A model generated the notes under the pieces. That model saw only the letters and a program-made list of their open reading frames with translations, was not told the DNA's origin and ran no database searches. From an uncultured Peptococcaceae bacterium (GTDB lineage: Bacteria > Bacillota > Peptococcia > Peptococcales > Peptococcaceae), in NCBI GenBank assembly GCA_900552455.1, contig URZX01000019.1, positions 1-48,205 on the forward strand: a stretch of DNA of 48,205 nt. The letters run 5' to 3'. The position numbers were made by a program, and so were the translations under genes. Numbering within the stretch: position 1 is the stretch's first letter; each line of letters opens with the position of its first letter. Of this stretch, positions 26,118-34,451 are shown one piece after another.

Positions 26118-26415
26118 GTTGCAGGTAAAGCTGGCATCTTTTGTGCGGCTATCGCTAATTTTCTGCCGCTGCAGTCGCAGGCGCGGTTTCCGGCGGCGAA
26201 GTGGTGGCGCGCTCCGAACAGAATTGCAGGAGCGTGAGCAGCAAAACAACGGGACTGCGCAGCAGACGGCGTTTCGGGTCACGGCTGATCAAAGGAGTAA
26301 CAGCGCTGGCGACGAAAAGATAGTCCGTAGTATTCGATCAGGCTGTACAACCGGAGCAGGTGGCAGAGCGGGAATATTTGGCCGAAGTTGCGGCTGAGTG
26401 TCGAAGATGAGCTGC
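26107..26415 (-). pseudogene. Decayed second copy of the vanY 5' end and vanZ 3' end
   Basis: The plus-strand sequence from about 26330 (AGTATTCGATCAGGCTGTA) matches the vanZ end at 23513 (AGTATCCGATCAGGCTGTA), and it continues alignable with indels for about 80 bp. To the left, GTGGCGCGCTCCGAACAGAA near 26202 matches GTCACGCGCTCCGGCCAGAA in vanY near 23361. Order and orientation are the same as in the intact pair. Frames are broken by several indels. It fills most of the gap between the vanR-like and AraC genes. Confidence 0.65.
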
Positions 26416-26449
26416 TCGGGCGATAATTGGATTCATGTGCTGCGGGTTT

Positions 26450-27412
26450 TTATCGCTCGCGCAGGCATTCACCGGGAGTGAGGCCGTAATGTTTGCGGAA
26501 GGCATCGATGAAGTGGCTGACGTTTGTGTAGCCGACCATCCAGGCGACGTCTTTCACCTTGTAGCGGCCGCTTTCGAGGAGGTCGTGGGCCATGCGCAGG
26601 CGGCGCTCGAGAATGTATTCGTAGACTGTGCAGCCAAAGCGCGCTTTGAAGCCACGGCGCAATGCTGTCTCGCTGAGATAGCAGGCGCGGGCGATTTCTC
26701 TGGTGGTTGGCGGATGCAGATAGCGCGCGTCGATGAACGCGCGGGCCTTGTCGAGGCAGGCGTTGGTATCGCGGGTGAGTGGTGGCGCGGCGGGGGCTGG
26801 AGAGAGCATGTCGCAAAAGAGCACGATGAGCTCGAGCGCTTTACTTTCGAGAAAGAGTCGGCGCAGGCTGCGTTCTGGTGGACAGTCTGTAATCTCGTCT
26901 AGCACGCGGCGCATCTGCGGCGTTGTGGCAAAATCCTGCGTCGTCACCGGGCAATCGCCAACCAGAAGATGCGCTGCGGCGAGTGTGTCAGCGAGATCGG
27001 GATAGCGTGCGGGCTCCAGACTCAGGCTGAGCGTGCGACAGCGGGCACCTGCGGCGAAAAAACTCGTGCAGCGGTCGAAAAACTCCTGCTGCAGGCTGCA
27101 TCGCATCGGTTGGGTGCTGAGGCTTGAGCTGCCGAAATTCCACTGCCAATCTCCTTCAAGACAGAAGCAGAGCTGGAAGATGCGGCGGCGTTCGTGCTGT
27201 TCGTGGATGGTGAGCGATTCGCGAAAATTCATTTCCGAATGAATGAGTGCGAGCCCGTCGCTGAGCATCGTCATACCGACATTGCCAGCGGCGATCTGCT
27301 CAGGGAGCGCGAGCGCACAGTTCTGCGGGGTGAGCAATTGTGGCGTGCCATCGCTGCGGGTGAGCAGATAGGTGCGTGGTGTGATTTCTGGCGTGGACCA
27401 TTGTAAACGCAT
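26450..27412 (-). CDS. AraC-family transcriptional regulator
   Basis: A 320-residue regulator. The N-terminal 200 residues form a divergent sensing domain. The C-terminal AraC DNA-binding domain (about 220-320) has TTREIARACYLSETALRRGFKARFG and VKDVAWMVGYTNVSHFIDAFRKHYGLTP. Architecture and context resemble YbtA-type regulators that sense siderophores or metals and sit next to fused ABC transporters. It is divergent from the transporter operon. GTTAGC-type inverted motifs near both gene starts are candidate sites. A GGAGG site lies 8 bp before the ATG at 27412. Confidence 0.88.
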   Translation of the reverse strand: MRLQWSTPEITPRTYLLTRSDGTPQLLTPQNCALALPEQIAAGNVGMTMLSDGLALIHSEMNFRESLTIHEQHERRRIFQLCFCLEGDWQWNFGSSSLSTQPMRCSLQQEFFDRCTSFFAAGARCRTLSLSLEPARYPDLADTLAAAHLLVGDCPVTTQDFATTPQMRRVLDEITDCPPERSLRRLFLESKALELIVLFCDMLSPAPAAPPLTRDTNACLDKARAFIDARYLHPPTTREIARACYLSETALRRGFKARFGCTVYEYILERRLRMAHDLLESGRYKVKDVAWMVGYTNVSHFIDAFRKHYGLTPGECLRER

Positions 27413-27438
27413 GGTAGGGCCTCCTTTTTTGAATCGAT

Positions 27439-27450
27439 GTTAGCCATAAC
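27439..27450 (+). promoter_or_regulatory. Candidate AraC regulator half-site, AraC-gene side
   Basis: GTTAGCCATAAC here resembles the minus-strand GTTAGCATAC at 27563-27554. Both are followed by AT-rich bases. The pair faces inward across the 181-bp divergent region. Confidence 0.4.
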
Positions 27451-27553
27451 TAATATAATCAAGATAGCATGAAATTGCGCGAATTGCAAGACGATTATAT
27501 CGAATTGGGGCATGAGCAGGACAGATTCGGGCACAAGGCGTATGAAAATTATT

Positions 27554-27563
27554 GTATGCTAAC
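27554..27563 (-). promoter_or_regulatory. Candidate AraC regulator half-site, transporter side
   Basis: The minus-strand GTTAGCATAC overlaps a possible plus-strand -10 TATGCT (27555-27560). No good -35 is present, as expected for an activated promoter. Confidence 0.4.
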
Positions 27564-27593
27564 GATAACCGAATTCAGAAAGTTGGTGTGAAC

Positions 27594-29381
27594 ATGGAAG
27601 AACAAGTGGCAAAACGCGAATCTCCGTTTAAGATCATCTATGGTTTCGCTGAGGAAAAACGCGGTAAACTCACGCTGGCGACGGTGCTAGCGGTGCTCGG
27701 TGCACTTTGCGGTATCGTGCCGTATCTTGCAGTGGCGTCATTGCTTCAGCATGCATTGACGGGGGCGCTGGACGTGCGTGCGGCGCTTGGACTTGCTGCG
27801 CTGGCGGTGCTCGGCTACGTGTTCCAGAAAGGGCTTTCGGCGCGCGCCACGCTTTCTGCCCACGAAGCGGCCTATGAGATCATCGCTCATGTGCGCGTGC
27901 GCATGCTGCAAAAGCTCAGCCGCGTTTCGATGGGCACTGTGCAGGCGCGTTCGTCTGGTGCTTACAAGCAGCTCATCATCGATGATGCCGAGCGGCTGGA
28001 AATCCCACTGGCGCACATCATCCCAGAAGTCACAGCGGCGATCGCGACACCGCTCTTTGTGCTCGCGTATCTCGTGATCATCGACTGGCGCATGGCGCTA
28101 GCTGCGCTGGCCTCAGGTATTTTGGGGCTGGCGGTGTATTACTGCATGATGTTCGGTCGCAACAAGATGATGCAGGATTATCTGGCGAGCAACATGCATA
28201 TGAACGCAACGATCGTCGAGTATGTGAACGGCATCGAGGTAGTGCGCGCGTTCGGGCAGTCCGCCTCGCGTATGGAACGGCTGAAGGACGCTGTGTTCAG
28301 AGTACGCGATATCACGACAAAATGGTATGCCCATTGCTGGCCGTTTATGAGCGCCGGCCAGGCGATCATGCCGCAGACCATCGTGTTTGTGTTGCCCGTC
28401 GGCATGGCGCTCTATGCCGACGGGATCGTCAGCCTGGATGAAACCATCCTCTGTATGCTCCTGGCGATGGCGATCGTGAGTTCGCTACAAACCATGATGG
28501 AATTCATGGAAAATCTCTCCATCGTCATGGAAGTGGTGCCACAGGTACAGGCCGTGCTGGCGCTGCCAGAGCTTCCCTTCACTTCTGAGTCGCAGCGACC
28601 GCAGCACAGCGACGTTGTGCTGGAAGATGTCCATTTCAGCTACGAAGCTGGGCGCGAAACCATCCACGGCGTCTCATTGACAGCGCTCGTTGGTCCGTCA
28701 GGAAGCGGCAAATCGACTCTGGCGCGGCTCATCGCCCGCTATTGGGACGTGGCACAGGGGGCGGTGAAGATAGGAGGTGTGGATGTGCGCCAGATGAGCC
28801 TGGATGTGCTGAACGACCAGATCAGTTACGTTTCTCAGGAGAATTATCTTTTCAACCGCAGCTTGCGCGAAAACATTCGCATCGGTCGTCCCACCGCGAC
28901 AGACGCCGAAGTGGAATGGGCGGCGGCGCAGGCTGGCTGCGACAGCTTTATTGCACGCTTTCCGGCAGGCTATGACACAAATGCCGGCGACGCCGGCGCG
29001 CGGCTCTCTGGCGGCGAACGGCAGAGATTGGCGCTTGCTCGGGCGCTCTTAAAGGACGCTCCGATCGTTATTCTCGACGAGGCAACTGCCTTTACAGATC
29101 CGGAGAATGAAGATAAATTGCAGCGCGCCATTGATGCGCTGACGAAAGATAAAACACTCATTGTTATCGCGCACAGGCTGCAGACGATCATGCACGCGGA
29201 TCAGATCCTTGTGCTCAAGGACGGCGCGGTCTCTGCACGTGGCACGCACGAAGAGCTGCTGGTGAAAAGCGACACCTATCGCGCCATGTGGCAGACGCAT
29301 GTGCAGGCCATGGACTGGCAGATTGTGGAGAAGGCCACCGCCAAAGGCCAACGTGCCCAGAGGGAGGGAGAACAATGTTAG
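27594..29381 (+). CDS. Fused ABC transporter (permease-ATPase), first of a YbtP/IrtA-like pair
   Basis: A 595-residue half-transporter with six predicted membrane segments (about 25-310) and a C-terminal ATPase. Walker A is VGPSGSGKST, the signature LSGGERQR, Walker B IVILDEAT, and the switch His is in IAHRLQT. Members of this exporter-fold group next to AraC regulators import siderophores or related metal chelates as heterodimers. Odd: the stretch between the first ATPase strand (HGVSLT) and Walker A is about seven residues shorter than in the partner. The ATG at 27594 has only a weak ribosome site; an in-frame ATG at 27552 is possible but overlaps the putative -10. It overlaps the next gene by 7 bp. 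Confidence 0.85.
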   Translation: MEEQVAKRESPFKIIYGFAEEKRGKLTLATVLAVLGALCGIVPYLAVASLLQHALTGALDVRAALGLAALAVLGYVFQKGLSARATLSAHEAAYEIIAHVRVRMLQKLSRVSMGTVQARSSGAYKQLIIDDAERLEIPLAHIIPEVTAAIATPLFVLAYLVIIDWRMALAALASGILGLAVYYCMMFGRNKMMQDYLASNMHMNATIVEYVNGIEVVRAFGQSASRMERLKDAVFRVRDITTKWYAHCWPFMSAGQAIMPQTIVFVLPVGMALYADGIVSLDETILCMLLAMAIVSSLQTMMEFMENLSIVMEVVPQVQAVLALPELPFTSESQRPQHSDVVLEDVHFSYEAGRETIHGVSLTALVGPSGSGKSTLARLIARYWDVAQGAVKIGGVDVRQMSLDVLNDQISYVSQENYLFNRSLRENIRIGRPTATDAEVEWAAAQAGCDSFIARFPAGYDTNAGDAGARLSGGERQRLALARALLKDAPIVILDEATAFTDPENEDKLQRAIDALTKDKTLIVIAHRLQTIMHADQILVLKDGAVSARGTHEELLVKSDTYRAMWQTHVQAMDWQIVEKATAKGQRAQREGEQC

Positions 29382-31117
29382 CGATCATCAAAAGGCTGCT
29401 CGTGATGAGCGGCGATCTGCGCGGACGGGCGCAGCTCAGCATCCTTACAAGTTTTCTTGATGCCATGGCGGCGATGCTGCCCCTCGGAGCGGTTTTTCTC
29501 GTGCTGGAACGGTTTGCCGCAGGCGGCCTGGCTGACGCTGCGCTTTGGCGCACGGTGCTACTGCTCCTCGTCGGAGCGACGCTTCTGCGTATCCTGCTCA
29601 AGTACGTGACCTACCGACTGCAGAGCACGGCTGGTTTCGAATTTGTGGCGCGCGAACGTGTGAGTCTCGGCGACCGGCTGCGGCGCGTGCCGATGGGTTT
29701 TTTCTACGACCACAGCCTCGGCGATCTCACAGCGACGATGACCAACGATCTCAATTATCTCGAGAACTATGGCATGCATCTGCTGGACCGCGTGGTCACC
29801 GGTCTCGTCTCGATGGCGGCGATTACCCACTGCATTCTTATTTTTGACTGGCGGTTGGGACTCATCTTTATCCTTGCGGTGCTTCTGAGTTTCCCACTCT
29901 ACAATTACATGCAGAAGCGCGGTGTCGAGATTGCTGCGGAGCGTCAGCAGGTGCAGGCGGAAGCTGTGGCAGCGACGCTGGAATTTGTGCAGGGCATCAG
30001 CGTGGTCAAATCGTTCAACATGGCGGAGAAAAATCTCGCAGAGATCAGCGCCGCCTACACACGCAATGCTCGCGCCGCCATTCATCTTGAGCGCACGTTC
30101 ACGCCGCTCACTGCCGCTTACGGGCTGATCTTTCGCGTGACAGCCTGCGTGATCATGGCTGCCAGCGCTCTCTTTGCCGTACAGGGCACTTTGACCTTTC
30201 CTTATCTCGCCGTGATTCTCCTTGCTTCGTTCACGATCTTTGGGCCGATCGAAGTGATCGGAGAGATTACTTCGATGCTTCGGCTGCTCGATGCCGTGCT
30301 CGACCGCGTCACACGCATCAAAGAGGCGCCTGTCATCGACGAGAATGGCAGAGACATTGCGCTCCAGCGCTTTGACATCGCCTTCGATCATGTGTGTTTT
30401 GCCTATGCAGACGGCGCACGCATTCTGGAGGATGTGAGTTTTACCGTGCCGGCGCGTAGCATGACTGCCATTGTCGGCCCTTCTGGCAGCGGCAAGACGA
30501 CCATCACCCGACTCATCGCTCGCTTCTGGGACGTGGACCAGGGAAGCGTGCGCGTTGGTGACCACGACGTGCGGGAGTTTTCTTGCGACAGTCTGCTGGC
30601 GAATATCAGCATGGTGTTTCAGAATGTCTACCTCTTTCACGATTCCATCGCAGCCAACATTCGCTTCGGTGTGCCGAATGCTTCCATGGAGGAGGTGATC
30701 TGCGCGGCAAAGGAGGCGCGCTGCCACGATTTTATCATGCAGCTGCCGGAGGGCTATGACACCATCATCGGCGAAGGTGGCGCAACACTTTCCGGTGGCG
30801 AGCGGCAGCGAATCTCTATCGCCCGCGCTTTGCTCAAAGATGCACCGATCGTGTTGCTGGATGAGGCCACAGCAAGCGTCGATCCCGAGAATGAAGCGGA
30901 ACTGCAGCAGGCGATCAGCGCTCTCACTCGCGGAAAGACTCTTGTGGTCATTGCGCATAGACTGGCGACGATCCGTAATGCTGAACAGATCCTTGTTGTC
31001 GACGGCGGGCACATTGTGCAGCGTGGCACGCACGAGGAGTTGCGCGCAGAAGAAGGCATTTATCGTCGCTTCTGGAACGTGAGCAATCGTGCCGGCGCAT
31101 GGAAGATCGCGCCATGA
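29375..31117 (+). CDS. Fused ABC transporter (permease-ATPase), second of a YbtQ/IrtB-like pair
   Basis: A 580-residue half-transporter: membrane domain about 15-310, then an ATPase with Walker A VGPSGSGKTT, signature LSGGERQR, Walker B IVLLDEATASVD and H-loop IAHRLAT. It probably forms a heterodimer with the preceding protein. The ATG at 29375 has GGGAGGGAG upstream; the reading frame extends further 5' but only into the preceding gene. It ends in an ATGA overlap with the permease gene that follows, so all transporter genes here form one tightly coupled operon. Substrate direction is inferred from context only. Confidence 0.88.
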   Translation: MLAIIKRLLVMSGDLRGRAQLSILTSFLDAMAAMLPLGAVFLVLERFAAGGLADAALWRTVLLLLVGATLLRILLKYVTYRLQSTAGFEFVARERVSLGDRLRRVPMGFFYDHSLGDLTATMTNDLNYLENYGMHLLDRVVTGLVSMAAITHCILIFDWRLGLIFILAVLLSFPLYNYMQKRGVEIAAERQQVQAEAVAATLEFVQGISVVKSFNMAEKNLAEISAAYTRNARAAIHLERTFTPLTAAYGLIFRVTACVIMAASALFAVQGTLTFPYLAVILLASFTIFGPIEVIGEITSMLRLLDAVLDRVTRIKEAPVIDENGRDIALQRFDIAFDHVCFAYADGARILEDVSFTVPARSMTAIVGPSGSGKTTITRLIARFWDVDQGSVRVGDHDVREFSCDSLLANISMVFQNVYLFHDSIAANIRFGVPNASMEEVICAAKEARCHDFIMQLPEGYDTIIGEGGATLSGGERQRISIARALLKDAPIVLLDEATASVDPENEAELQQAISALTRGKTLVVIAHRLATIRNAEQILVVDGGHIVQRGTHEELRAEEGIYRRFWNVSNRAGAWKIAP

Positions 31118-32058
31118 CAGGGCGCTGGCTTGTCAGGCGATTGTTGCGGCTGGTGCTGCTTCTTTTCGGTGTGAGCGTGCTTTGTTTTGCGTTGGTGGCG
31201 CTGTCTCCGACAGATCCGGCAGTCTACGTACTGCGGCGCGGCAATCTTGCAGTGACACCAGAAGCGTTGGCGGAAGTGCGCGCCGAACTGGGGCTTGATT
31301 TGCCGCTGGCGCTGCGCTATCTGCATTGGCTTGGCGGTGTGCTGACAGGCGATCTTGGTACCTCGATCGCCAGCGGCAACGCTGTGGCAGCGGATCTTGC
31401 GGCGGCTATTCCAACGACGCTCTCGCTGGCGGCGCTGGCATTCGTGGAAGCGATCGTGCTGACACTTCTGGCTGGGTTCGTTGCTGCGCGCTGGAAAGAC
31501 GCCTGGCCAGATCGTCTGTTGCAGCTTCTTGCGCTGGTGGGACTTTGTCTGCCGGCGTTCTGGCTGGGGTTTCTGCTGCTCCTCGCTTTCGCGGTGGCGC
31601 TGCCGATCTTTTCAGTGACGCCGCAGCCGGGAATTTCCGGATTGCTCCTACCCTCGCTTGCGCTATCGCTGCCTCTGTGCGCTGGGCTCGTGCGTGTGTT
31701 TCGGGCGTCGTTGCTTGAAGAGATGAGTCGAGACTATGCGCGTTACGCTGCCGCCATGGGCATGCCGCGGGGACGGATTCTGCTGCATCTTGCTCTGCCG
31801 AATGCTCTGCCGCCGTTGGTCACGTTGTTTGCGCAGAGCGTGGGCATGTTGATCGCTTCTGGAGCGGTAGTGGAGCAGGTGTTTTCGCTGCGGGGCGTGG
31901 GCAGTTATCTGCTTGCTGCCATCACCGCTGCAGATACGAACGCTGTCAGCGCCTGTATGCTCGTGATCGCTGCGCTCTATCTCATCTGTGAGATATTGGG
32001 AGAGTTGCTGCTGCACGCGCTCTGCCCCTGGCGTGACGAAGGAGGTGCGGATATATGA
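31114..32058 (+). CDS. ABC importer permease, Opp/Nik type (NikB/DppB-like)
   Basis: A 314-residue inner-membrane permease with six predicted segments and the start typical of the family (VRRLLRLVLLLFGVSVLCFAL). The EAA-type loop is YARYAAAMGMPRGRILLHLALPNALPP, split by the family pattern. It pairs with the next permease to form the channel of a nickel, peptide or metallophore importer. ATG 31114 overlaps the stop of the upstream gene (ATGA). An in-frame ATG at 31099 lies inside the previous gene and has no better ribosome site. Confidence 0.87.
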   Translation: MTGRWLVRRLLRLVLLLFGVSVLCFALVALSPTDPAVYVLRRGNLAVTPEALAEVRAELGLDLPLALRYLHWLGGVLTGDLGTSIASGNAVAADLAAAIPTTLSLAALAFVEAIVLTLLAGFVAARWKDAWPDRLLQLLALVGLCLPAFWLGFLLLLAFAVALPIFSVTPQPGISGLLLPSLALSLPLCAGLVRVFRASLLEEMSRDYARYAAAMGMPRGRILLHLALPNALPPLVTLFAQSVGMLIASGAVVEQVFSLRGVGSYLLAAITAADTNAVSACMLVIAALYLICEILGELLLHALCPWRDEGGADI

Positions 32059-32879
32059 TGAAAAAGATCCTGCACAATCCACAAGCGTTGATCGGCCTGG
32101 CTCTGATCGCGCTTGTGACAGCTGTGGCACTGCTGGCGCCTGTGCTTGCGCCACATGCGCCAGACGCGGTGAATCTGGCGCTCAAGTATCAGCCTGCCAG
32201 TAGCGAATTTCCCCTGGGCACGGACCAGCTCGGTCGCTGCGAACTGTCGCGGCTGCTCTATGGTGCGCGTACTTCGTTGGGACTGGCGTTGCCGATCCTG
32301 GTGCTCCTGGGCGCAGTTGGACTGGGGCTGGGACTAGCGGCTGCGGCGGTGGGTGGTTGGCTGGAGCGAGGAATTGTCGCGCTCAGTCAGATCTTTCTCG
32401 CCTTTCCTTCGCTCATTATCGCCTGTGCGATCATCGGTGTGTTGGGTGGAGGGCTTGAAAACACCGTGCTGGCTGTGGTGCTCAGTATGTGGGCGCGCTT
32501 TACCCAGCTTGTCCGCACGTACGCAAAAACAGAGCTGGCGAAAGGCTACATTTTGGCGGCGCGGGTGAGCGGCTGCAGTACCTGGCGGCTCATGACCTGG
32601 CATCTGCTGCCAAATATTCTGCCACAGTTTCTCGTCTATTTCTCAAGCGGTGTTTCGTCGGCGATCCTTATGATCTCGAGCTTTTCCTTTCTCGGACTGG
32701 GACTTTCGAGCGGCATGGCGGAGTGGGGCGCGATGCTTTCAGAAGCACAGGCGGCGCTTTATTCTCATCCGGTTTTGCTGATCTATCCGGGGCTTTGTAT
32801 TTTCCTCTGCGCGGCGGGCTTCAACCTTTTTGGCGAGGCGCTGCGCGATATCTTACAAACGGAGGACGATGTGTTATGA
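32055..32879 (+). CDS. ABC importer permease, Opp/Nik type (NikC/DppC-like)
   Basis: A 274-residue second permease with the typical N-terminal hydrophobic segment, the HAPDAVNLALKY/FPLGTDQLGR block that identifies the DppC/NikC family, and the EAA loop GYILAARVSGCSTWRLMTWH. GGAGGT (32041-32046) lies 8 bp upstream. It overlaps the upstream permease gene by 4 bp and the ATPase gene downstream by 4 bp. Confidence 0.9.
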   Translation: MMKKILHNPQALIGLALIALVTAVALLAPVLAPHAPDAVNLALKYQPASSEFPLGTDQLGRCELSRLLYGARTSLGLALPILVLLGAVGLGLGLAAAAVGGWLERGIVALSQIFLAFPSLIIACAIIGVLGGGLENTVLAVVLSMWARFTQLVRTYAKTELAKGYILAARVSGCSTWRLMTWHLLPNILPQFLVYFSSGVSSAILMISSFSFLGLGLSSGMAEWGAMLSEAQAALYSHPVLLIYPGLCIFLCAAGFNLFGEALRDILQTEDDVL

Positions 32880-33640
32880 CAAATTCCTTGCTTGCGGCGG
32901 CACATTTTACGCTGACGCACCGTGAAACAGGGCGGGTGCTGCTTCATGATCTCAGTTTTTCGCTGATGCCTGGAGAAAGGCTCACGGTTATCGGGCCTTC
33001 GGGCAGCGGCAAAACACTGACCTGTCGGGCGATCCTGGGGCAGCTTTCACCGCAGACTTTTGCCGCGAGCGGCGCGCTGAGTTTTGGCGGGTATGATCTG
33101 CTTGCGCTTGAGCGACACATTCGATGCAGTCTCTATGGCAGCCGTATCGCTTTTGTGCCGCAGAATCCGATGACAGCCTGGGCGCCGCAACAGTGTGTGG
33201 GGGCGCAAATGGTGCGCCTGCTGCGGTTGGTGCGGTCGCAGCAGAAGGCGGAAGCCTGGGCAGGCTGCGTGAAGGCCTGTGAAGCAGCGGGGCTCACCGA
33301 AGTGAATGAGGTGCTTGTAAAGCGGCCGAACGAACTCTCCGGCGGTATGCTCCAACGCACCCTCATCGCTATGGCGCTCGCTGTGGGCGCAGAGCTTGTG
33401 ATCGCTGACGAGCCGACGGCAGCCCTTGATGTCCTGCATCGCCGTACAGCGGCGGACGCGTTGCGCAGCCTCTCGGCGCACGGCTGTGCGCTTTTTGTGG
33501 TGACGCACGATCTTGATCTTCTCAAAACGCTGGGCGGCATTGCGCTGGTACTGGAGGGTGGGCAGATCACGTGCTGTGGCGCTGCGCAGGAGATCCTGAC
33601 CTGGACGGATGGAGGTGAGGGCGGTGCGACCAGAGGATAG
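32876..33640 (+). CDS. ABC importer ATPase (NikD/DppD-like)
   Basis: A 254-residue cytoplasmic ATPase: Walker A IGPSGSGKTL, Q-loop FVPQNPMTAW, signature LSGGMLQR, Walker B LVIADEPTAALD, and VTHDLDLL as switch. It is short of the iron-sulfur-type C-terminal extension seen in many DppD/OppD proteins, as in NikD. ATG 32876 forms an ATGA overlap with the permease gene and has GGAGGA upstream. It works with the next ATPase as a heterodimer. Confidence 0.9.
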   Translation: MTNSLLAAAHFTLTHRETGRVLLHDLSFSLMPGERLTVIGPSGSGKTLTCRAILGQLSPQTFAASGALSFGGYDLLALERHIRCSLYGSRIAFVPQNPMTAWAPQQCVGAQMVRLLRLVRSQQKAEAWAGCVKACEAAGLTEVNEVLVKRPNELSGGMLQRTLIAMALAVGAELVIADEPTAALDVLHRRTAADALRSLSAHGCALFVVTHDLDLLKTLGGIALVLEGGQITCCGAAQEILTWTDGGEGGATRG

Positions 33641-34397
33641 ACGATCGGGTTCAGCCGGGTTGGAAGCCCACGCGCTTGTGAAACGCTACGGCGCAGTGAC
33701 TGTGCTCGATTGTGTGAGTCTCACTCTGCGTGCAGGCGAGATTTTGGCTGTCGTCGGCGAGAGTGGAAGCGGCAAGAGCACGCTGGCGCGGCTTCTGCTC
33801 GCGCTCGAGACGCCGACGGCCGGCAGTGTAGAACTCGATGGCGCGCCGCTCATGCGTAAAACGCGTGCTGATCGCCGTCTGCTTGCGCGCACCTTGGGGT
33901 TCGTGCAGCAGGATGCGAAGAGTGCACTCGATTCACATCAGAGCGTTGGGCGCGCCATTGCCGAGCCGCTCGTTCATCTGAGCTGGCCGCGGCAGAGAAT
34001 TCGCCCACGCGTGCGTGAGCTGGCGCAGGAGTTAGGGCTTTCCGAAGCGTTGCTCACGCAGAAAACGCCGACCCTCTCAGGAGGACAACAGAAACGCGTG
34101 TGCATCGCACGGGCGCTTGCTCCGGCGCCGCGATTTCTCGTTTGCGATGAAGCCACCAGCGGCCTTGACGGTGAGAGTCAGATGCACCTCTTGCATTTTC
34201 TTGCCGAGCTGCGCCAGACGAAAGGGCTCGGCATCCTCTTCATCACCCATGACATCGCTGCAGCGGCAGGTCTCGCTGACCACCTTGCTGTGATGCGCGC
34301 AGGACGCATCGTGGAGCAGCATTCCTGGCGGGGAAGTGCGGCAGATTTCTGCGATCCTTACAGCCGTGCGCTTTTTTCTGCGGCGCATCTTCTTTAG
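33624..34397 (+). CDS. ABC importer ATPase (NikE/DppF-like)
   Basis: A 257-residue second ATPase: Walker A VGESGSGKST, Q-loop FVQQDAKSALDS, signature LSGGQQKR, Walker B FLVCDEATSGLD, switch ITHDIAAA. GTG 33624 is preferred because GGAGGTG (33611-33617) lies 6 bp upstream. It overlaps the previous gene by 17 bp. The usual DEPTSALD element reads DEATSGLD here. Confidence 0.88.
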   Translation: MRPEDRRSGSAGLEAHALVKRYGAVTVLDCVSLTLRAGEILAVVGESGSGKSTLARLLLALETPTAGSVELDGAPLMRKTRADRRLLARTLGFVQQDAKSALDSHQSVGRAIAEPLVHLSWPRQRIRPRVRELAQELGLSEALLTQKTPTLSGGQQKRVCIARALAPAPRFLVCDEATSGLDGESQMHLLHFLAELRQTKGLGILFITHDIAAAAGLADHLAVMRAGRIVEQHSWRGSAADFCDPYSRALFSAAHLL

Positions 34398-34451
34398 ATT
34401 ATTCTGTTCGCAGTGGCGGACGATCATTATAAACGAAAGGACGATGATAGT

